Shown here: in pieces, positions 15,407 through 23,947 of the stretch | Numbering within the stretch: the first letter of the stretch is position 1 | Layout of the letters: every line of letters begins with the position of its first letter | Source of the DNA: Pauljensenia sp. | GTDB lineage: Bacteria; Actinomycetota; Actinomycetes; Actinomycetales; Actinomycetaceae | Direction: 5' to 3' | DNA length: 26,859 bases | Assembly: GCA_029983625.1 (NCBI GenBank) | Contig: JASBZF010000012.1 | Location: 1 to 26,859 of the forward strand | Position numbers and translations under genes: made by a program | The notes under the pieces: generated by a model | What the model saw: only the letters and a program-made list of their open reading frames with translations | What the model was told of the DNA's origin: nothing | Databases searched by the model: none

Positions 15407-18400
15407 TCAGTGTCGCGGTGTATGAGCTTGTGTGTTGCGGTGTTTCTTCACCGCTGCACCCAGCCCTGCGATCAACGCTAGGAGGAGTGCTCCTGCGTAG
15501 ATCCAGTCCGCTGCCCGACCTCCTGTCATTGGGATCGCGACCCCTGGGATCTTGTCGTTTGTGATACGCACCTGACCCCAGGTCCCGTCCCCTGGTTGTT
15601 GCGTGACAGTTGCTGTGGGTTGCCCTGGTGTTGCCATCACCACCACACGCGGGTCACCGTCAGGCGTGTAAGACACCTGCACGTACCACACGCCCGCAGG
15701 TTTCACATACCCCGCAGCTGGGGTCTTTTCCACCAGCCGGTACACACCAGACTTCACCGGCAAAGAAATCTGCCCTGTAGAGTCCGTCAGGAAGGTCCCT
15801 AACTCACCAGCAACCACACCTTGACCCAAATCATCTGCGGGCAGTTCACCCAGCGTGGTCTTTTGGACTGTGAGCACCACACTCTTCAAAGGCAACACAG
15901 TTTCCCCGTCGGTCTTTTCAAGAACGAGGCTACGCGGCTGCACAACCTCATAGGTCGCCGTGAAGCTATCCGAATCAGACACTTGCCCCACAATGCTCGT
16001 CCCATCAGTGGTGACACCAGCAGTGACCGTCAACGTGTCCTTATGCGTCGGGGCACTAGCAGTGAAGGCAATCGCGTAACGACCCAACACCTTGTCGCCC
16101 TTTTCTAAGACAACCACTGTGTCTTGAGCATCCACAAGGGTACCCTCATCATCCAACTTCGCTTGGATCACTGATTGGTCAGCTGCACGCTGAATCACCA
16201 CGGTCTTAGACAACACGGCAGGGTTGCCCTCAAGGGTCGTGTCGCTGACCTGAATGTCAGTGAGACGCTCTGAACCGGTGTTTTCATAACTGAAGGTGTA
16301 CACCTGGGTACGCGGGTCACCATCCCTATCATCGATGCGACCAGGAGCATCAAGCTGGGTCACATCAGCAGGAACCACATCCTGTGGGGTGGGAGTCGCA
16401 AGCTGATCATCAAGCTCATCTTCAGCCCTGACCGTATCAGCCTCCACCCGATCAGCCGTATCCTTCACCGCGCCTTTGACGAGAGCGATTTGAGCGTTCA
16501 CCGTGCGCAACCCAAGATCAGCGTAACCAGACTGCACACCAACCGTTGCTTCAGCCCCCCGCACCTGCGTGACGATACCCACCGCATCAGCATCAGAATC
16601 CACATCAGAATGCGGATCCACCACACCAGTACGCACAGGAGCCCACGAACTAGGCTGCCCGTCCTTATCCTCACCTTGCCAACCAGTTGACGAATAGCGG
16701 ACAAGGACCTTGGTCCCCGCAGGGATCCCCGTCACCTTCCACGTGCCATCAGTGCCTGAAACCGCCTCACCAAGAGGATCACCATTAAGACTGGTCACAA
16801 GAACCTTCATCCCCGCAACCCGACGATCAGACGCATCACGCACATCATTACCGTTATCGTCATACCAGACAATCCCAGACACACCACCCAAAGGCACCGT
16901 CGTCGCTGGAATCAGCGCAGGAGTCTGATCAGACAAATCATCCACCTTACGGCCTTCAAGTTCCACACCCACAGCTGAGTTCACCCCAGAAGTAGCGTTC
17001 TTGAAAATCCCCTCAGGCTTGAGATTCGCCGCATTATTTTCCAACACCGGAATATCAGGAACCCCAGGACCCATATTCGCACCCGTCACCTCAACCTGAG
17101 AATGAGCACGGATCCCTTCGCGTGGGGTGTCCACCGACGTCGTCCATGCCTGGTTACCGACCCACAGTTCCTTCGACTGCTTGGCCACCGTACCCGTCAC
17201 AGTTACTCGAACAGTCTGCCCAGGACGCACAGCCATCGGCAACACAAACTCGCGCTTATTCCACACACGCCGATCTGTTCCTGTTTCCTGTGATGTCGAT
17301 ACAGGCGTCAGAGTCTGAGAATCAAAACTCTGAGACGGCACAGGCAACACCAACTTCGCATCCTCACCAGGCTTAGCTGTGAAGAAACCATCCGAAGTCC
17401 ACAAACCCACACCACCAACAGCCGTATACCCACCGATAATGCCAAGCGGAACACCAGTCACACCACCAACCCGCGTCGCAACATTACCCGCATCCACAAA
17501 CCAGTAACCATCTGTTGTCTGCACCGCTGAAGTGTCGATCCAGTTGATCAGGTCTTCAGCGTTTGCGTTTTCCACGCGGTAACCCACGGCTTGTGTGACT
17601 GAGCCGGTGATGCCTGTGATTTTCTCAGCTGAAGTACCACTTGGGTTCACAACCCAGTAACCGTCCGTTGTCCACACACCTGACTTGTAGTCCCCTGGTG
17701 CTCCACCTGTTGCACCGAGGACTGTTCCTGTGATTCCGGGAACTTCCTGGGTATTAACGTCACGGCCAAAAGGACTGAGGATCCAGTACTTGTCGTTGGT
17801 CCACACACCGGAGGCAGTGCTGGATGGCATGTCACTAATAGCGCCGATGATGCTGCCTTTGAGCGCGCTGTTCTCTAGTGATCTCGGGTCGTTTGTGAGG
17901 TTGGGATCGTAGAGGTTGTAGCCCTGGTCAGTCCAGACACCGGCCCCCATTGACGTTTCAGGAGGTTGCACACCTGTTGCGCCAAGGATTGTGCCGTTGA
18001 TCTTCCCCCAGCCTTCCTCACTCTCCAGAGCAGAACCGTTTCCATATACGGCCCAATTACCGTCTGAACTCCACACGAAGGTTCCGTATGACAGGGGGTA
18101 GTCACCGACGGCACCGCTGACAGTGCCGGTCACCTCGTTGACTTTAGTGGTTGTACCATCCGGGTTTACGAGCCAGTAACCCTGGTCGGTCCACACGGCA
18201 CTGCCTGCAGCATCGAAGTATTCGGTTCGCCCGGTGGGACGGATACCGATGGCACCTGCGATGGTTCCGGTGATGCCGTTCACTTTGGTTGCTGTGCCAT
18301 CGGATTTAACGAGCCAGTAGCCCTGGTCGGTCCAGACGGCGGAGCCGCCATTCTGGTCTGCGGGGGCCAGGCCGATTGCGCCTTTCACCGTGCCGGTGAT

Positions 18401-21400
18401 GCCGTCAACCTTGATGACCTGACCATCTGGCTTGACAAGCGAATACCCCTCATTCGTCCACACACCAGCACCCGACACAGTGGGATCCATACCGGTCGCA
18501 CCCAGGATCTCCCCCACTTCCCGATACCCAGTGGTCGCTTTGACGTTGAACACTTCAGCACTCGTGCGATCAAACAGCTTCACATCACGCAAAACCGTGT
18601 CACCGGTGTTCTTCACATCAATATTCCACGTCAACCCCACGGTTTCATTACCGTTATCGGTCACCGCAGCGGGAGTCTTATCCAACCCTAAGTCAGCATT
18701 CGGCACGTAATAGCCGAAGTTGTGACCATTGGACTTCACGTCAACCCCCAAAGGAACATCAATATGGGAGGAGGAAGCGGTGAAGATTTTACGTCCCGAA
18801 CGAGTCTGTTCAGTCTGCTTCATCACATCAAAACGATTCTGCATCGAAGCAGGAAGATCACCATCTTTCCCACTCGACGAACCATTAATCGCCCGAACCT
18901 CAGTCGAACCCTCTTTACGCTCCACCTGAGGCAAAACCACCCGGTAATCACCAGAATGCAAATTCGTGAACGAGTACTCACCCTGCGTATTCGTTGTGGT
19001 CTCCATCCCTGGGATATTTTCCCAAGTTCCCCCATCGTTCTTCTTTTGAAGAACAACGTGGACACCCTCGTAGCGTTTCTCAGGATGATCCCCATTGTCG
19101 ATCCGCGTGTCCTTATTCTGGTCATTCCACACAACACCAGAAATCACAGAAGACACAACCTGCGAATAATCAGGCCAAGCCTGGATCTTCTTATTCGTCA
19201 CAGGATCTTCAGTAGGAGACAACCACGCGACGTAATCATCACCAGTTGTGTTCCCCGTCGGAGTGATTGTGAAGTGGATTTGAGCGCCAGCTGTTTGTGA
19301 TGCGGAGGTGTTGCCGGTTGCTTCAATTCGCATGAACTGCACATCCTGCGGAACTCCTGAAAGGTCAACCTTCCCATCTGGGCCGACCGTTTTTTCCACA
19401 CCCGCACCATTAGGCGTCGCAGAGAACACGATCTTAGATCCTGGCGGGGCGTTCGTTACGGTCACTTCGCTGAGCGTGTAGGAACCCTGGTATTTGCTTC
19501 GCCCGATTCCCGTGTAGCGTCCGCTCGTGTCCAGGCCAGTCGTCGGGTCAATCACAATGGGCGGATTGTATTGATTCATGGCGTTGAGCTCGTTGACGTA
19601 AGCGGAATCTGTCGGTGTCGGGAGTTTGATTTCCTGCTTCCACTTCGTGCCGTCTTGAAGTCGACCCATTGAAACATAGGCCGTCCAAGCGAGAGGATCG
19701 TTGATCTCAACTTTGCGTTGATCTGCGACGATGACGGCAGAGAAGTCACGGTCTGAATCCATGCGTGCGCTTGCGGAACTATCTGACACCGATGTGGTGC
19801 CCGCTTGCACTTCATTCCCTACAGCGGGGTAGCTCAACGTCATGGCGGAGCTGATAGAACCAGACACTGTTCCTGTTGCGTCATACGGGTTCGCGATGGT
19901 CTTCACGCTGAAATGAGCAGAACCGAAAGTCCAGCCACCGCCAGCCTGATTGCGACCAAGCAAAGCCCCCGCTTTCGTCCGTAAGGTCACCCGCTGCCCT
20001 TCGATCTTATCCACTTCCCAGCTGGAATCTTCTGGGAGGGTGAAAGTCTGCGGATCGTACAGAGGATCAAGAGTGAGGGTCGTTGTAGCGGAATATCCTT
20101 CGATACTCGCTGCCCCTTGAACTTGGTTCGTGATCGTCCACTGGGTCGTGTAGCGGCCATCCGTACCTTTTTCAAGGGGAGTGGTGCTGTCCTCATCAAC
20201 GTTCGTGATGGCACTGACCAGAGACGGAGTCTTCGGGAAGATCAGGGCTTCTTCCACAGCTTTAGGGCCGTCGTAATCTGCCCCTGCGTTTTCTGAGAAA
20301 GCACCCTGAGAGACAATGAACTTACCCGCATCGGCTACAGCGTCATACGTAAGAGCACGCGCTGGCCAGTAGACGTCAACGGAAGCATTTCCTGCGTCGC
20401 CAGTGGTGAACACTGACTGATCGAAGGAAACGCGCGACTGGGTTGCTCCTTCAGGGGCAATATCAGTTTCTACCCATTCACCGTCCACAAGCCATTCCAC
20501 GGTGTGCTTCGAGCCGTCCACGACAACACCGTCAACGGTGACCACAACAGGACGCGTAGAGTCATACTTTTCTGCAGCGTAGGTATCGCCCGTCTTGGTG
20601 TTAATGGCATCTGTGACAACGATCGAAGATGCTGAGGTGTTCGCATCAATGAGCTTCGGTCGGATCGTGAGGCGATGCGCAAGCGCGTTACCGCTGGTGA
20701 TGCCGGAACGATCTTCCGCATCATCACCCTGAGGGTGAACGTTCGCGAACTCTTTCCAGTACTGCTCGCTCTGCCACTGCTTGTTTTCACTGGTGAACAG
20801 GGGCGTGCTGAGATCCTGAGGGGCGCCGACGAAGTAATTCCACTTCACCTTCGGTTCTTCGTAGTAGAACCACACGGCCTTGGAGTAGTTGTTGTTAGGA
20901 AGCTGCGCACCGTTCAGTGCGCCAACGCTCTGACCTTCGTAGGTGTAGCTGGAAGTCGGGTAGTCCGCGCCCTCTGCGTTACCCGGATCAGGAATGTTCT
21001 TAAAATCCCCCTCCTTGAAAGAATCAGGATCAACCTTCAGCCCAATCCGATATTCAACGGGCGGAGTGTCCTTTGTGGGAAGAGCGCTTTCAGGAAGAAC
21101 ATACTTCAGGGTCTGTGTTCCCGTGGCCTTCACTGCCTTCAGAACACCACCGACAGGAGTCAAAGACTGAGAGCCGAGGGTCCAGGTTGTTCCTGCGGGG
21201 AAAGAAGAGACATCAATATCAGCGATCCACTGGCCGATGACAGAAATACCCGCCGAAGAATAACCGTGCGGCTGTAAACGAAGAGGAGCAATTGTGAACT
21301 CCCCGCCCTGCGTTGACTTCTGCGTGTAGTTCCTGTTGTAACCACCCTCAGTGGGGACAGTATCAACGGTCAAGTCAGCCATCGGGATTGACACGACAGT

Positions 21401-21976
21401 GACAGGCTCTGAAATGGACGTCACCGAGTAGGAGCCATTCGTTAAGGTCACCTGGATCTTGTTGTCCTCTACGGCTTTACCGCCGGTGTCTTTAGCGGCC
21501 ACAGAAACCGACACGCGAGGCTGAGCCACCGCGCCACGCTTAATCTTGAACGCCACACCCGAGCAAGCAGGGTCACGCACAGTCTTCACAGCAGGTGAAG
21601 AAAAAGCAATCTTAGAGAAACTGCCAGATAACAACGCATCACCTGTTCCGGCATCAGCGAAAGTCAAGCAGATCGTGCGCTCATCCCCGGCGAGGATATT
21701 CAAGTCAAGCCCATAGATCACGAAGTCACCCGAAGCGACCACACCATCATGGGCAGTGTCGTCACCGGGGAAGTAACCGTTCTTCGTGTTCACGAAGGTT
21801 TCAGTGCCGGGACCGGCATGAGTGCCGTCAGAAAGGACTTTCAGCGAAATCGTGTCCTGCGGAATGAAAGCAGCCGTCGCTGGAGTAGCGAAGCCGATAA
21901 GTCCTATCAGGACGAGTGCCAGTGTTAACAACACTGAAAGAAGAGCTGTGGCTCGAGGCCAGGAGTGGGTACGCAC
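15407..21976 (-). CDS. Giant sortase-anchored pilus adhesin/tip protein with propeller-like repeats
   Basis: 2189 residues. Signal peptide 1-36 (ending ATPATAAF); an unassigned N-terminal adhesive region to about 930; SdrD-B-like domain (ISGVVWNDQNKDTRIDNGD, about 940-1020); an Ig-like DUF11-type domain interrupted by about nine tandem repeats (about 1150-1548) with core VWTDQGYWLV and linker GITGTVxGAIG; the rest of that Ig-like domain; a second SdrD-B-like domain (SGIVWYDDNGNDVRDASD, about 1695-1790); another DUF11-type domain near 1895; a SpaA-like domain (about 2015-2110, RLVEKTPAAGY); sorting signal IPMTGG at 2148-2153, membrane helix and basic tail. No shaft-type pilin motif was noticed, so it is probably the tip or a minor pilin. 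GTG start with AAGGA 5 bases upstream. Codon choice alternates in blocks along the gene. It follows the shaft pilin across a poly-C hairpin. Confidence 0.9.
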   Translation of the reverse strand: MRTHSWPRATALLSVLLTLALVLIGLIGFATPATAAFIPQDTISLKVLSDGTHAGPGTETFVNTKNGYFPGDDTAHDGVVASGDFVIYGLDLNILAGDERTICLTFADAGTGDALLSGSFSKIAFSSPAVKTVRDPACSGVAFKIKRGAVAQPRVSVSVAAKDTGGKAVEDNKIQVTLTNGSYSVTSISEPVTVVSIPMADLTVDTVPTEGGYNRNYTQKSTQGGEFTIAPLRLQPHGYSSAGISVIGQWIADIDVSSFPAGTTWTLGSQSLTPVGGVLKAVKATGTQTLKYVLPESALPTKDTPPVEYRIGLKVDPDSFKEGDFKNIPDPGNAEGADYPTSSYTYEGQSVGALNGAQLPNNNYSKAVWFYYEEPKVKWNYFVGAPQDLSTPLFTSENKQWQSEQYWKEFANVHPQGDDAEDRSGITSGNALAHRLTIRPKLIDANTSASSIVVTDAINTKTGDTYAAEKYDSTRPVVVTVDGVVVDGSKHTVEWLVDGEWVETDIAPEGATQSRVSFDQSVFTTGDAGNASVDVYWPARALTYDAVADAGKFIVSQGAFSENAGADYDGPKAVEEALIFPKTPSLVSAITNVDEDSTTPLEKGTDGRYTTQWTITNQVQGAASIEGYSATTTLTLDPLYDPQTFTLPEDSSWEVDKIEGQRVTLRTKAGALLGRNQAGGGWTFGSAHFSVKTIANPYDATGTVSGSISSAMTLSYPAVGNEVQAGTTSVSDSSASARMDSDRDFSAVIVADQRKVEINDPLAWTAYVSMGRLQDGTKWKQEIKLPTPTDSAYVNELNAMNQYNPPIVIDPTTGLDTSGRYTGIGRSKYQGSYTLSEVTVTNAPPGSKIVFSATPNGAGVEKTVGPDGKVDLSGVPQDVQFMRIEATGNTSASQTAGAQIHFTITPTGNTTGDDYVAWLSPTEDPVTNKKIQAWPDYSQVVSSVISGVVWNDQNKDTRIDNGDHPEKRYEGVHVVLQKKNDGGTWENIPGMETTTNTQGEYSFTNLHSGDYRVVLPQVERKEGSTEVRAINGSSSGKDGDLPASMQNRFDVMKQTEQTRSGRKIFTASSSHIDVPLGVDVKSNGHNFGYYVPNADLGLDKTPAAVTDNGNETVGLTWNIDVKNTGDTVLRDVKLFDRTSAEVFNVKATTGYREVGEILGATGMDPTVSGAGVWTNEGYSLVKPDGQVIKVDGITGTVKGAIGLAPADQNGGSAVWTDQGYWLVKSDGTATKVNGITGTIAGAIGIRPTGRTEYFDAAGSAVWTDQGYWLVNPDGTTTKVNEVTGTVSGAVGDYPLSYGTFVWSSDGNWAVYGNGSALESEEGWGKINGTILGATGVQPPETSMGAGVWTDQGYNLYDPNLTNDPRSLENSALKGSIIGAISDMPSSTASGVWTNDKYWILSPFGRDVNTQEVPGITGTVLGATGGAPGDYKSGVWTTDGYWVVNPSGTSAEKITGITGSVTQAVGYRVENANAEDLINWIDTSAVQTTDGYWFVDAGNVATRVGGVTGVPLGIIGGYTAVGGVGLWTSDGFFTAKPGEDAKLVLPVPSQSFDSQTLTPVSTSQETGTDRRVWNKREFVLPMAVRPGQTVRVTVTGTVAKQSKELWVGNQAWTTSVDTPREGIRAHSQVEVTGANMGPGVPDIPVLENNAANLKPEGIFKNATSGVNSAVGVELEGRKVDDLSDQTPALIPATTVPLGGVSGIVWYDDNGNDVRDASDRRVAGMKVLVTSLNGDPLGEAVSGTDGTWKVTGIPAGTKVLVRYSSTGWQGEDKDGQPSSWAPVRTGVVDPHSDVDSDADAVGIVTQVRGAEATVGVQSGYADLGLRTVNAQIALVKGAVKDTADRVEADTVRAEDELDDQLATPTPQDVVPADVTQLDAPGRIDDRDGDPRTQVYTFSYENTGSERLTDIQVSDTTLEGNPAVLSKTVVIQRAADQSVIQAKLDDEGTLVDAQDTVVVLEKGDKVLGRYAIAFTASAPTHKDTLTVTAGVTTDGTSIVGQVSDSDSFTATYEVVQPRSLVLEKTDGETVLPLKSVVLTVQKTTLGELPADDLGQGVVAGELGTFLTDSTGQISLPVKSGVYRLVEKTPAAGYVKPAGVWYVQVSYTPDGDPRVVVMATPGQPTATVTQQPGDGTWGQVRITNDKIPGVAIPMTGGRAADWIYAGALLLALIAGLGAAVKKHRNTQAHTPRH
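17330..18520 (-). repeat. Tandem VWTxxGYW protein-repeat array inside the adhesin
   Basis: About nine units of 40-50 codons. Each has a VWT(D/N)xGYWLV strand pair, a short (N/S)PDGT turn, a KVxGITGTV strand and a GA(I/T)G linker of variable length. Units 2, 3 and 7 are the most alike; units 4, 5 and 8 are diverged. Strand pattern and length fit beta-propeller blades or a related all-beta solenoid. The middle units (about 17520-18420) use C/A-ending codons in the coding sense, while the outer units use T/G-ending ones, so the middle block may have been exchanged or expanded separately. Confidence 0.75.
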
Positions 21977-22066
21977 GAAAGTCCTTTCCCTCCGGTTCGT
22001 GTCTGAGAATCGCTTCAGTGAATCGGATTGAATGTCACGTGAAATTGGCTTTTCTGCTGAGGAAAG

Positions 22067-22111
22067 GCCGTACCCCCCCCCCCCCCCCGCTTGGCCGGGG
22101 AGGGGTACGGC
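22067..22111 (-). terminator. Poly-C16 hairpin attenuator between shaft pilin and adhesin
   Basis: GCCGTACCCC (22067-22076) and GGGGTACGGC (22102-22111) are perfect inverted copies starting 10 bases after the shaft-pilin stop. The left arm runs into 16 consecutive C (22073-22088), and GGGG at 22097-22100 can extend the stem into the tract past a one-base bulge. On the mRNA this is a stem whose 3' arm contains G16. Only a short T-run follows, so read-through to the adhesin is expected. Tract-length changes would alter how the stem pairs. Confidence 0.75.
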
Positions 22112-22121
22112 TCAATCATGA

Positions 22122-23747
22122 TTAGGAGCGCTTCCTTGCGAGAATGAAAGCAGTTCCGAGAGCGGTCAGAGCGAGAGCGCTGCCGCCAACGATCATGAGG
22201 AGACGACCGTTAGCACCAGTCATCGGCATGTCAACGAGAGGAACCTTCGTGTTGGTTACCGTCGCGTTGTCATCCGTTGCCGTCCCCGCCTTGATGGTCA
22301 CAGGGGTGAAGGGATCCTTCGGGGTGACGTAGCCAGCGGGTGCTGCGGTTTCCTTCAGGACGTAGCAGCGCTGCGTGTGGTCAAGGGTGAGAGCCTTGTC
22401 GCCTTCGGGGAACTCTTTCGAGTCAACGAAAAGGCCCGCGATGCCAACGGTTCCCTCATTCCCTGTGGTGAAGGTGGTGGCACCGTCAACCGAGATAGCA
22501 TCGCCTTCAGCGACAGCGTTCTCACAGGTAGTCGCGTAGCGAGTAGCTTCAGTGGCGTTGTAGATCTCGAAGCTTGCACCCTGGAGGGGCTTCTGGTTGT
22601 CCGCATCCTGCTTCGTGATCGTGAGGTTGCCCCAGGAGGACTTCACGACGTTCGTCACGTGGCCTTCGGGTGCGTCCTGCGGAAGGTTGTCAATGTCCAC
22701 CGTCGGCTCTGCCGGAGCGTCAGCCTTCGCTTCGGTGTCCACGTAGAAGTTGGCGCTGTTGCTCACCTCACCGTTTGCGGTGACCTGATCGGCTTTGGCT
22801 TTGAAGGTGACGCGCACTTCAGCGTTCGCCTTGCTCTTAAGGTCGGTGAGACCTGCTCGGGTGAAGGAAACAGTGCGGCGGAGGTTCTTGTTTGTGACCG
22901 TGTACTTATCTGCAGCTACAGTCGTGAAGTTCTGCTGGCCTGCTTCCTTGATTTCAACAGTCGGAGCATCGGCCGAAGGTTCGTTGCCTGTCACGAAGGT
23001 GTCATCAATGACGAAGTAGGAGAACTGTTCGTTCTCGGCGATCGAGGGGACCGTAACCGTGACCGGGTAGCTGATCTGGTTGTCGGTCTTCAGGCCGAGG
23101 TCCGTCACAGAGATCTGCTTCTTCGGGGATTTGATGACCAGGTTCTTCGGGTAGACGTTGACGTTGTAGAGCCAACCGTCTGCCCCGTTGGGGGTCGGGA
23201 GAGTCACGAGGAAAGGCATGGCGCGCTTTTGAACGGATGCCGGAACCTCAGTCTCACACACGAGGTAGAAGCCGACCGCAAGGTTTGCGATGGTGGCTTC
23301 ACCGTTCGTGGCGGTCGCAGGGGATTCGACACCTGCAGCGAAAGTAGCGGCCTGGTTGCCATTGTCACCACCCCTGGTGAGGGCAGGAGTTGTCCAGTTC
23401 GCACCACAGGCATCTGCTGGCACCTGGATAGCTGAAGCGATCTTCCAGTCTTTCTGCTTCGTCGGATCAAGATCGGTGAGCTTGTAAGCGGTGAACTTGA
23501 CACCAGGAACCGGGGTGCCGCCCGTGGGGGCGGGGGTACCGGAAGGCTTACCTTCGGTGGTGAGCGAACCGGACTCGTACTTGTGGATCACAAGTGAACC
23601 CGTCTGGGTCTGGTTGATGTTACCGAGGTCCACTGCTGCGGCGGGGGCGGCAGGTGCGGGATCGTCTGCGAATGCAGGCCCCGCGACAGCGAAGGTGAAG
23701 GCAGCACAAGAGAGCGCTGCAACACCTGAAACTAAAGTTTTCATCAT
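22122..23747 (-). CDS. SpaA-type major (shaft) pilin
   Basis: 541 residues from the ATG chosen. Signal peptide ends near AFADDPAPA; SpaA-like Ig domains follow (GSLVIHKYE, then ITKQDADNQKPLQGASFEIY). Pilin motif YPKN at 199-202 in the WLYNVNVYPKN context, with Lys201 the acceptor for the inter-subunit bond; E-box CYVLKETAAPAGY near 470; sorting signal MPMTG at 507-511, hydrophobic helix and basic RKRS tail. The protein would be polymerised by the adjacent class C sortase into a cell-wall-anchored fibre, like Actinomyces FimA/FimP. The start is ATG 23747 with AGGA 8 bases upstream; the longer frame begins at an unlikely TTG. First gene of the operon, under a promoter region with clustered GTAC sites. 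Confidence 0.94.
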   Translation of the reverse strand: MMKTLVSGVAALSCAAFTFAVAGPAFADDPAPAAPAAAVDLGNINQTQTGSLVIHKYESGSLTTEGKPSGTPAPTGGTPVPGVKFTAYKLTDLDPTKQKDWKIASAIQVPADACGANWTTPALTRGGDNGNQAATFAAGVESPATATNGEATIANLAVGFYLVCETEVPASVQKRAMPFLVTLPTPNGADGWLYNVNVYPKNLVIKSPKKQISVTDLGLKTDNQISYPVTVTVPSIAENEQFSYFVIDDTFVTGNEPSADAPTVEIKEAGQQNFTTVAADKYTVTNKNLRRTVSFTRAGLTDLKSKANAEVRVTFKAKADQVTANGEVSNSANFYVDTEAKADAPAEPTVDIDNLPQDAPEGHVTNVVKSSWGNLTITKQDADNQKPLQGASFEIYNATEATRYATTCENAVAEGDAISVDGATTFTTGNEGTVGIAGLFVDSKEFPEGDKALTLDHTQRCYVLKETAAPAGYVTPKDPFTPVTIKAGTATDDNATVTNTKVPLVDMPMTGANGRLLMIVGGSALALTALGTAFILARKRS

Positions 23748-23781
23748 GTAAGTATTCCTCACACGCAATCACACTGGGGGG

Positions 23782-23836
23782 ATCTTCATGCCCTGTACCA
23801 GGTAGTACAAAATATGAAGATGTACTGAATGTACTG
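23782..23836 (-). promoter_or_regulatory. Pilus operon control region with inverted repeat and four GTAC sites
   Basis: Upstream of the shaft pilin, ATCTTCAT (23782-23789) and ATGAAGAT (23814-23821) are perfect inverted copies 24 bases apart, enclosing CCTGTACCAGG. Just outside, ATGTACTG occurs twice with a 9-base period (23820-23827, 23829-23836). Four GTAC cores therefore lie within 40 bases (23795, 23805, 23822, 23831). These look like binding sites for a regulator of pilus expression; -35 and -10 boxes could not be fixed with confidence. Confidence 0.5.
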
Positions 23837-23947
23837 TTTCAGTCTACACAGACACATCAAGGTGCGCAGGGAAACATATCCACTGAAAATGTGCCCCCCC
23901 AATCTTTTCTTTGTCCACCTCGACACTATTTCCGCACTGTTTCCGCG

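Noticed and set aside
18722..19300. 192-codon + strand frame inside the adhesin gene
   Set aside because: Antisense shadow of the adhesin with an Arg/His/Ile-rich translation and no start signal.
22377..23435. Long + strand open frame (352 codons) across the pilin gene
   Set aside because: It is the exact antisense of the shaft pilin, lacks a ribosome-binding site and family resemblance, and arises from the pilin codon bias.
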